DNA from: Bacillota bacterium
GTDB lineage: Bacteria; Bacillota; Clostridia; Clostridiales; Clostridiaceae
Reading direction: 5' to 3'
DNA: 64,000 bases
Assembly (NCBI GenBank): GCA_021781745.1
Contig: JAJXWH010000010.1
Coordinates: forward strand, 50,219 to 114,218
Under the pieces are notes generated by a model that was given only the letters and a program-made list of their open reading frames with translations, did no database searches and was not told the DNA's origin. This document shows positions 57,547-64,000 of the stretch, in pieces. The position numbers were made by a program, and so were the translations under genes. Each line of letters opens with the position of its first letter. Position 1 is the stretch's first letter.

Positions 57547-58971
57547 TCACACAAATGTAAATATTATAAATAAAATTGCTGAAATCACTATTGAAGCAAT
57601 ACTATATGGTAAAATTGTTTTAACATGTTTCATAAGAGGCACTTCTGCTATAGTAGATGAAAGAATTGCAGTTTCTCCAAGCGGAGATGCGTTATCTCCA
57701 AGCGACCCACCAGCAAGAACCGCTCCAACTGCTAAAGGCAAACTAACTTCTGCAGTTAATGCTAAAGGTATAGCCATAGGCATAAGTAATGCCCATGTTC
57801 CCCAGGCAGAACCCATAAAATATGATGCAGCACATCCAATTAAAAATATAACAACAGGTATCAATATAGCAGGCACTTGTGGCCCAATTGTATTTGTAAT
57901 AAAATGAACAAAACCTAAGTCTTCTATGATGCTAGATAGCCCCCAGCTTAGTATTAATACTATAATTGGAGGCATCATTTCATTCCCACCTGATAAAAAA
58001 TGACTTTCTATTTCACCCATGGGAATTTTTTGAAATAAATAAAAAATTGTCGTAATTACAACTGATACTACTCCTGAAAGTAGAATTGATTTTTCAAATT
58101 CAGCATTCATTATTTCCCCTAAAAATCCTATCCCTTTACCCTGACCGGTATACCAAAAGAAAAAGAACGTAGTTATTATAAGAAGTCCTAAAGGAAAAAT
58201 TAAATTTAATGGACGTGGTGGTACTTTCTCTTCAAATTCACATTGCTCGTGCGCCTCATGTCCATGACTATCTCCTTCATTTATTTCTTTTGTATTTACT
58301 GATTTATCTACTACTCTGTCAAATCTTAGGTTGAAAAATATTATTCCTATGCTCATTATTATCATAATGATTGCATAAAAATTAAAAGGAATGCTTTTGA
58401 TATATAAACTATAAGCTGATTCATTTATGTTAGACTTATTTAAAGCTGAATTAATTACACCTATTATATATCCTACATATGTTGTGCCAAAAGGAATCAG
58501 TATAATTAATAAGCAAGAAGTTACATTTACTACTACAGCCAGTTTTTCTTTGCTTCCTTTTGTTTTCTCAATTAATGCTTTTCCTACAGTTCCAGTTGAA
58601 ATAGCATGAAAACAACAATCAATAAACGTGAACACTGATACAATCCATACGCTTCCTAATGCTCCTTTTTCAGTTTTTATATACTTATTTGCTGACTCCG
58701 AAAAACCTTTTATTCCTCCTGATAATTTCATTATTTCCCCAAAGGCTCCAAATAAAAATAGAAACATTATTATATATGTACTTTCTTCATTGGCTACGGA
58801 ATTAACTAAATGTTCAACAGCCACTATGCAACCATTTATTATGTTTCCTCCAGCTAAAAGAATTCCACCTGCTAATATACCAACAATGAGTGAAGAAATA
58901 ATTTTCTTTGTTGTCATTGAAAGTATAATAACTATAATTGGTATAAATAGTGATATTAGTCCCTGACTCAT
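57547..58971 (-). CDS. NhaC-family Na+/H+ antiporter
   Basis: 474 residues, about 11-12 membrane helices. Family-typical segments: DCCFHAISTGTVGKALIEK, GTTYVGYIIG, GCAASYFMGSAWGTWALLMP and GGSLGDNASPLGETAILSS. A cytosolic loop rich in His and Glu (DSHGHEAHEQCEFEE, about 234-248) may sense pH or metal. The substrate could also be a carboxylate or amino acid in some relatives. Start behind AGAAGGAGAGAG. Confidence 0.85.
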   Translation of the reverse strand: MSQGLISLFIPIIVIILSMTTKKIISSLIVGILAGGILLAGGNIINGCIVAVEHLVNSVANEESTYIIMFLFLFGAFGEIMKLSGGIKGFSESANKYIKTEKGALGSVWIVSVFTFIDCCFHAISTGTVGKALIEKTKGSKEKLAVVVNVTSCLLIILIPFGTTYVGYIIGVINSALNKSNINESAYSLYIKSIPFNFYAIIMIIMSIGIIFFNLRFDRVVDKSVNTKEINEGDSHGHEAHEQCEFEEKVPPRPLNLIFPLGLLIITTFFFFWYTGQGKGIGFLGEIMNAEFEKSILLSGVVSVVITTIFYLFQKIPMGEIESHFLSGGNEMMPPIIVLILSWGLSSIIEDLGFVHFITNTIGPQVPAILIPVVIFLIGCAASYFMGSAWGTWALLMPMAIPLALTAEVSLPLAVGAVLAGGSLGDNASPLGETAILSSTIAEVPLMKHVKTILPYSIASIVISAILFIIFTFV

Positions 58972-59095
58972 TTTACTCTCTCTCCTTCTAAAAAATCTAC
59001 TTATTTATTATTTGTAGAAAAATATTTTTGATGAAATAGTAATACTAAAGTTATAGATCCACTATCTATTCAGCTTTTTACGCAATTTTATTAAA

Positions 59096-59818
59096 TCATT
59101 CGATTCCATATTTCCCATCTTTCTCATGATTATTCTTAGATTTTCTTGATATATGCAATTTTTTATCACCATATATACCTCCATAAAATACTTCTGCGAA
59201 ATCTTTAATATTCTGTTTTTGCAGCTCACTTTTAATCCAGTTCTTATCTACCCCTGCAGCTTTTAGGTTCTCTTCAATAAAATTTCCATCTATAATGACA
59301 TCTTTCATAAGCCCTTCACTTTCAGTTTTAATATTCATCTGTGAAGCAGTAACTGGCTTTTTCTCAGCTTTAGTAAGCACTGATAACTTCCCATCTGTCT
59401 CCATTAAAGCAAATTCTACATCAGCTAAACTAAAAGCATTCTTTTCTCTCATCTTCATCATTAACTCGTTAACTGTCATTCTTGTATTCTTCATATTTTC
59501 TTCTACAATAGCTCCGTTCTTTACTAAGGTTACTGGTTCAGAATTAGTCAATTTTCTTAGCTTAAAGCTTTTAATATTAAGATAAGCAATTCCTATGCTT
59601 AACACTGATATAATTACTAATGCTATCACAGAAGAAGGTGAAGGATTAGATGCATCTACCATTACATTTGCTACTAATGTTCCCATAGTTACACCTACAA
59701 CAAAATCAAAAAATGTCATTTGAGATATAAGTTTTCTTCCCATAATCCTTGCTAAGATTAATGCAAAAGCATACGCTAAAATTGTCTTTATAACTGTATT
59801 AATTACCAAGTTTGTCAT
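59096..59818 (-). CDS. DUF421 membrane protein (YetF/YrbG-like)
   Basis: 240 residues. Three N-terminal membrane helices (to about 82) with GRKLISQMTFFDFVVGVTMG. Then the DUF421 C-terminal soluble domain: NGAIVEENMKNTRMTVNELM, KNAFSLADVEFALMETDGKLSV and VIIDGNFIEENL. Family common in spore formers; precise function unknown. A basic tail (HISRKSKNNHEKDGK) ends the protein. Start behind AGGAGG. Confidence 0.9.
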   Translation of the reverse strand: MTNLVINTVIKTILAYAFALILARIMGRKLISQMTFFDFVVGVTMGTLVANVMVDASNPSPSSVIALVIISVLSIGIAYLNIKSFKLRKLTNSEPVTLVKNGAIVEENMKNTRMTVNELMMKMREKNAFSLADVEFALMETDGKLSVLTKAEKKPVTASQMNIKTESEGLMKDVIIDGNFIEENLKAAGVDKNWIKSELQKQNIKDFAEVFYGGIYGDKKLHISRKSKNNHEKDGKYGIE

Positions 59819-60250
59819 TTAAACATTACCTCCTAATTATGTCTAGTATGCAAAGTTATTATTTATTGCATAGATATTTATAACTTATATGAGCATTTAC
59901 ATTAGTATGCCTCTTAAACTTCAAATCTATTAAAAGATAATATTTAATTAAACAATTTACCACTTACTTATTAGGCAAATTAATAAGGGTAGACTGAATA
60001 TTTCTATCCTGCCTACCCTATTGGCTAGTATTTTGTGCAATTTAGCCAAATGTATCATATCATATTTATAAATCACTATTATAAATAATTCTTCTTTATT
60101 TCATTAGAAATTATTCAATCTTTCACAACCTGATCTTCTACTCAATAACACATACAAAAAAATCAGCTTTAATTTGGTATATTTTACTTTTAAGTAATTT
60201 ATCCTATAAGTTAATCTATATACTTTTCGCATATTAAGAGTATGAATCGC
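59819..60250. other. Non-coding region with two hairpins
   Basis: No gene seen. AGGGTAG / CTACCCT (59986-60019) and TTGGCTA / TAGCCAA (60021-60050) could form stems, possibly ending the DsrE transcript. No T-run is convincing. Confidence 0.4.
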
Positions 60251-60604
60251 TTAAGGCTTTATATAACTATAACCTTCCATTTGTTTTTCTACTAATTCTA
60301 AAACACCAGCAGGAACAATATTTACAAAGGAATTTATATCTTCCTTTTTCAAACCAAAACCTTTTAAAGCATTATTACATGCTGCAAACTTAATTCCTTT
60401 AGTATTTAACTCTTTCATAAAATTGGCAATATTTAAGTCTGTTTCTTCAGTTGGAGCGTTGTATGATTTCACTGCTTCAGCATTTGCTAATACTTCAATA
60501 TAAAACTTATTATTACCTATAGCCTCTAATAGATTACTTACATTTTTCAATACTAAATTCCATTTACTTAGTTCATCTACATGAAATATAACTTTATATT
60601 CCAT
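60251..60604 (-). CDS. DsrE/DsrF-like family protein
   Basis: 117 residues. The fold reads as a small alpha/beta sulfur-relay-type domain: VIFHVDELSKWNLVLKNVSN, FYIEVLANAEAV, KFAACNNALKGFG with one Cys at the usual place, and PAGVLELVEKQMEGYSYIKP, the family's ending. Related proteins shuttle sulfur or persulfide. It sits beside a second TlpA gene, in keeping with thiol or sulfur chemistry. Start behind AAAGGAGG. Confidence 0.85.
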   Translation of the reverse strand: MEYKVIFHVDELSKWNLVLKNVSNLLEAIGNNKFYIEVLANAEAVKSYNAPTEETDLNIANFMKELNTKGIKFAACNNALKGFGLKKEDINSFVNIVPAGVLELVEKQMEGYSYIKP

Positions 60605-60736
60605 AATAATAATTACCTCCTTTAAGAAAATACTTTAAACTCCACATGCAAGATTAGTTTTTCCTAACAATATGAATATAATTCTTAAACTTTCTATATC
60701 TTTATTATAGTTTTATTCTCTTTTTATCTCTGTAAC

Positions 60737-61327
60737 TTAATTATTTAATAAAGATTTAATTTCTTTATCCAATTCGACCTTGGTTATTTCCCCCATATGA
60801 TCTCCAACAATATATCCATTTTTATCAATAAACAAAGTTCTTGGTATAGACTCAACATTGTAATTCATTGAAGCACTACTGTCTTTATCATATATGACGT
60901 TCATATTATAATTATTATCACTTATAAACTTTTTAGCAGTATTTACAGTTTCCCTTTGACCATCAGTCATATCTACCATTAAAACAGTTAACTCATCTTG
61001 TTTATATTTGCTTGAAATTTCATTAAATAAAGGCATTTCTTCTTTACAAGGTGGACACCAGCTTGCCCAAAAATTCACAACGACTGGTTTTCCTATATAA
61101 TCTGATAATTTCACTTTGTTAAGGTTTTTATCATATACAATAAAATCTTTCTCCTTATTTTTATCTTTATTGCTTGAATTATTAGAATTTTTGCTTTGTG
61201 AATTATTTCCTTGACTCTCGGCACTTTTCTGGCTATACGATGGACTTAATGAATTATATCCTATATAAGCTACTACCAAAAACCCTACAAAACATATTAT
61301 TGCTATAAACAGCTCTTTCTTATTCAT
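60737..61327 (-). CDS. TlpA/ResA-type thiol-disulfide oxidoreductase, second copy
   Basis: 196 residues. Same build as the protein at 35265-35861: N-terminal anchor (about 5-24), a low-complexity Ser/Asn/Lys spacer, then a thioredoxin fold with FWASWCPPCKEEMP and IPRTLFIDKNGYIVGDH. The two differ mainly in the spacer. It lies behind a broken ccdA copy, so in this location it has lost its usual electron donor and may depend on the intact CcdA at 35871. Start behind AGGAGG. Confidence 0.92.
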   Translation of the reverse strand: MNKKELFIAIICFVGFLVVAYIGYNSLSPSYSQKSAESQGNNSQSKNSNNSSNKDKNKEKDFIVYDKNLNKVKLSDYIGKPVVVNFWASWCPPCKEEMPLFNEISSKYKQDELTVLMVDMTDGQRETVNTAKKFISDNNYNMNVIYDKDSSASMNYNVESIPRTLFIDKNGYIVGDHMGEITKVELDKEIKSLLNN

Positions 61328-61336
61328 AAAAACCTC

Positions 61337-61570
61337 CTATATTGTTAAAACTGAAAGCAGTTTATTTAAATACCCAGTCATAATTGAAATTCCTATAATA
61401 ATAAGAATTATTCCGGATATAATATTTATAATTTCGTAATTTTTCTTTATAAAATTAAATGTTTCTTTCATCGTATCGATTAAAATAGCGCATATAACAA
61501 AAGGAATACCAAGTCCAATACTATATATTAAAAGCATTATAGCTCCTTTAAGAATATCTTGAGACTGAAC
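61337..61570 (-). pseudogene. ccdA, 5'-truncated second copy
   Basis: Only the last 78 codons remain, from VQSQDILKGAIMLLIYSIG to the end (two membrane helices), closely matching the end of the intact CcdA at 35871. Similarity breaks at 61570, just before an in-frame TAA. The first two thirds, including the SPCILP cysteine motif, are missing. It ends nine bases before the second tlpA, the same spacing as in the intact pair. Confidence 0.8.
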
Positions 61571-61934
61571 TATAATTTATAGGTTTAATAAATAAACTTC
61601 TACTATACTTATTCGATTATATATTATAACTGATTTACATACTTTTTTATGTGATTAAATCACATAAAGAAAGCGCGTACATAAAAAAATCTTAAGAGGA
61701 ATTTGAATACATCCTTAAGATCTTTTATTAGCTAACCACAATTATTCTAGATTTTTATATTCTATAAATATTTTGTAACAGTTATTTATTTCAACTCATA
61801 TTCTTAAATGTATAAGTAAAATAACAAAAACTTTAAACATATAAAAGAGTAATTACAAGAACCAGACAAGATTTTACTGCTTATATTACGAAGTTATATT
61901 GCTTGTATAATATAAAAATAAAGAAGTTTTTCTT
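61571..61934. other. Non-coding junction with a hairpin
   Basis: No reading frame. ATCTTAAG / CTTAAGAT (61689-61721) forms a stem with T-rich flanks on both sides, possibly an orphaned terminator at the breakpoint between the truncated ccdA and the oxidase fragment. Confidence 0.4.
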
Positions 61935-62305
61935 ATGGTTATTACACCAGATATTCAAACACTTAAGTTTAAAATGTCTAAGGGAGTAAAATATTTTGAG
62001 TTATTTGCTGAAGAAGTAGAGCAAGAAATATTGCCTGGTGTGTTTATTAAGGACTGGGGATACAATGGCAACATACCTGGACCTACCATTAAAGTATGCC
62101 CTGGTGACTTTGTAAACATCAGAGTTTTTAATAGCTTACCTGAATCTACAAGTATTCATTAGCATGGACTTAATGTACCAAATGACATGGATGGTGTTCC
62201 TGCAGTAGAACCTTCACCAGAAATTAGACCCGGTGATTATTTTGACTATAGATTTAAAATAATTAATCCGCCTGGTACCCATATGTATCACGCACACGTT
62301 AATGT
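61935..62305 (+). pseudogene. Multicopper oxidase fragment 3, stop codon and IS insertion
   Basis: N-terminal cupredoxin domain of a laccase-like oxidase: WGYNGNIPGPTIKV, then SIH-stop-HGLNVPNDMDG where the copper motif HWHG has TAG for Trp, followed by PPGTHMYHAHVN (second copper HxH). Immediately after HVN the reading is cut by the left end of the IS231-like element. The rest would lie beyond the window. The residues match the start of fragment 1 (THMHHSHVN), so the fragments are related copies. Confidence 0.8.
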
Positions 62306-62322
62306 CATAGCCATCAAGCTAA
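62306..62322 (+). repeat. Left inverted repeat of the IS231-type element
   Basis: CATAGCCATCAAGCTAA, exact reverse complement of 63984-64000. Confidence 0.93.
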
Positions 62323-62389
62323 TATCGCCAAAATATGTTTTATGATATAATTCTTAGGATATTTATTAGAAAGATGGAATTTATAATAT

Positions 62390-63805
62390 ATGCATAAAAA
62401 ATTAAAGAACTTAATAAGAAATACAAAAGAAATATTTTCACAGGAATTTTTAGATAAGATTGCAAGAAAAACAGGCTTTATTAAAAGAAATGGTAAAATT
62501 GATGCAAGTACATTTTTAGCTTTTAATATTTTTTTAAGTCAGGAAATGTGTAATAAATCTCTGGCAACTTTATGCGGAAAATTAGCTGCAAACTATGGGA
62601 TATTATTATCTCCGCAAGCTCTTAATGAGCGGTTTAATAAGGAAGCTGTTGAATTTATGCAGAAACTTTTTACTGAAATGATACTTAATCAAAATGAGAC
62701 ATTAAAGAAACATAGAAATAATTTAAATTTTAAAAGAATTCTTCTTAACGATGCAACTGGATATTCATTACCAAATAAATTTTGTGATGAGTATAAAGGT
62801 TCTGGTGGATCAAGTTCTAAATCTGCTATAAAAATACAGCTCCAATATGATTTATTATCAGGTAGTTTTTTGTGTTGCGACTTTTTTAGTGGAACAGTTA
62901 CTGATTCTAGCTATTTAGAATTAATGGATGCTCAAACAAGACCTGGTGATCTTAGATTAGCCGATTTAGGATATTATAAAATAGATTACTTGAAAGAAAT
63001 AGATTCAAAGAATGCATTTTACATATCAAAATTAAAAAGTGGTACATCCTTATACGAGAAAAATCCAGATGTTAAGACAAGAAAAGATGGCTCTATAATA
63101 AAATCAAGTGAATATAAAAAGATAGACATCTTTGAAATTATAAAACCATTAGCCGATGGTGAAACAATTGAACTCAAAGATATCTATATTGGTTCCAAAA
63201 AAGAACTCAAAAACAGGTTAATTATAACTAAATTATCAGAAGAAAACAAGATGAAAAGAGTAAAAAAGCAATTAGATAATGTTAGGCCTAATAGAGGAAA
63301 AATAAATGAGAGAAATACAGAATGGACAGGTGTAAATGCCTATATAACTAATATTTCAGAAGATGTTATTACTACTGAGCACGTACATGATATATATTCT
63401 TTAAGATGGCAAATAGAAATAATGTTTAAAGTTTGGAAATCTATTTTTAATATTGCAAAAGTAAGAAATGTAAAAATAGAGCGATTTAAATGTTTCTTAT
63501 ATGGAAGATTATTAAGTTTGCTTTTAGCATCTCAAATAGTATTCACGTCGAAAGCGATTATTTATGAGGAAAGCGATAAAGAAGTAAGCATATTGAAATC
63601 ATTTAGTTTAGTAAATGAATATTTTATTACTCTTAAAGCAGATGTATTTAGAAATGAATTTCAAAAGATCCTATTTTTTTATAATATTCTAAATACAATT
63701 CGAAAGCTTGGCATCAAGTGCAAGAAAAAAGGTAAAAAGACAGTAAATTCTATACTTAATTTCCTCAAAATAAGTGAATATGAACTTGAAAAATTGACAA
63801 TATAA
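62390..63805 (+). CDS. IS4-family (IS231 group) transposase
   Basis: 471 residues, intact. DDE residues: first Asp in LLNDATGYSLP, second in RLADLGYYKI, and Glu in the Y-(2)-R-(3)-E-(6)-K signature YSLRWQIEIMFKVWK, which defines the IS4 family. Full family length, no frameshift, so the element may still move. The ribosome-binding site is weak, as is common for transposases. Confidence 0.95.
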   Translation: MHKKLKNLIRNTKEIFSQEFLDKIARKTGFIKRNGKIDASTFLAFNIFLSQEMCNKSLATLCGKLAANYGILLSPQALNERFNKEAVEFMQKLFTEMILNQNETLKKHRNNLNFKRILLNDATGYSLPNKFCDEYKGSGGSSSKSAIKIQLQYDLLSGSFLCCDFFSGTVTDSSYLELMDAQTRPGDLRLADLGYYKIDYLKEIDSKNAFYISKLKSGTSLYEKNPDVKTRKDGSIIKSSEYKKIDIFEIIKPLADGETIELKDIYIGSKKELKNRLIITKLSEENKMKRVKKQLDNVRPNRGKINERNTEWTGVNAYITNISEDVITTEHVHDIYSLRWQIEIMFKVWKSIFNIAKVRNVKIERFKCFLYGRLLSLLLASQIVFTSKAIIYEESDKEVSILKSFSLVNEYFITLKADVFRNEFQKILFFYNILNTIRKLGIKCKKKGKKTVNSILNFLKISEYELEKLTI

Positions 63806-63983
63806 TCAAGTGATATATATGAATTAATTCAATATATAGGAATTTTTCCTGTGTGTTCTATTAAATATACCTATTTTTAAGCATTTTCATGAAGTTTTTA
63901 TCTTAAAATACTATTTATGTATATTTTGTTTTCCAGTAAGCATAAAAAGGCTTCTGTAATGTATTTGTTATATTTTGTATAAG

Positions 63984-64000
63984 TTAGCTTGATGGCTATG
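63984..64000 (-). repeat. Right inverted repeat of the IS231-type element
   Basis: TTAGCTTGATGGCTATG, exact reverse complement of the left repeat; ends on the last base of the window. Confidence 0.93.

Larger units (their letters stand above)
62306..64000 (+). mobile_element. IS231-type (IS4 family) insertion sequence, complete
   Basis: Bounded by perfect 17-bp inverted repeats CATAGCCATCAAGCTAA at 62306-62322 and 63984-64000, similar to the CAT.CCCATCAA ends of IS231. Length 1695 bp with one transposase gene, normal for the group. It interrupts a multicopper oxidase remnant. The right target flank lies outside the window, so the expected 10-12-bp duplication cannot be checked. Confidence 0.93.

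Noticed and set aside
1..64000. CRISPR arrays, tRNA or rRNA genes, origin of replication
   Set aside because: No regularly spaced repeats, no cloverleaf or rRNA sequence and no DnaA-box cluster were seen on either strand by reading; a tRNAscan or CRISPR finder run would settle it.

Overview
The window is a piece of a strongly AT-rich chromosome from a strictly anaerobic, spore-forming Firmicute, most likely a solventogenic Clostridium of the C. beijerinckii / C. saccharoperbutylacetonicum type. The basis is codon use, clostridial ribosome-binding sites, superoxide reductase, a CotJC-type coat catalase, an alpha/beta SASP, choline-binding-type cell-wall repeats and an ablA/ablB operon.

Positions 1-29168, all on the minus strand and read from high to low coordinates, hold a hybrid non-ribosomal peptide / trans-acyltransferase polyketide assembly line. 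In order of transcription it has: an NRPS (A-PCP-C-A-PCP plus a half condensation domain), a free-standing malonyl transferase, a KS-DH-KR-ACP protein, a KS-DH-KR-ACP-C-A-PCP protein, a second KS-DH-KR-ACP protein, a short KS-PCP protein, a BtrH-like acyltransferase or cysteine-hydrolase-fold protein, and a type II thioesterase cut by the window edge. No cis-AT is present, and no terminal thioesterase lies inside the megasynthases. I do not recognise the product. The first PKS gene is split by an 816-nt group II intron with no reading frame of its own. The two exons rejoin exactly in frame.

Positions 29169-34860 hold a decayed transposase, a holin/GH25-lysozyme pair, a secreted beta-helix protein with cell-wall repeats, and a nitroreductase-superoxide reductase operon. 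Positions 35000-39450 are a redox block (TlpA, CcdA, cytochrome b5-like protein, thioredoxin, flavodoxin/ferredoxin fusion, methyltransferase). Positions 39600-44300 hold an MFS exporter with its MarR regulator and three matching palindromic operators, the antiporter nhaA, and two broken multicopper-oxidase fragments. Two copies of an unrecognised promoter-stem-hairpin-terminator RNA element lie upstream of the cytochrome b5-like gene and of nhaA. They look like a riboswitch family.

Positions 44360-52110 hold two polysaccharide deacetylases, an SDR enzyme, a GGDEF protein with a ribbon-helix-helix tail, and a c-di-AMP (ydaO-type) riboswitch controlling dapB-like, ablA and ablB. That operon would make the compatible solute N-epsilon-acetyl-beta-lysine. 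Positions 52360-57400 hold a ClC transporter and spore-related genes, several of them decayed. Positions 57547-64000 hold an NhaC antiporter, a DUF421 protein, a DsrE protein, a second TlpA with a truncated CcdA, and a third multicopper-oxidase fragment interrupted by a complete IS231-type element that ends exactly at the window edge.
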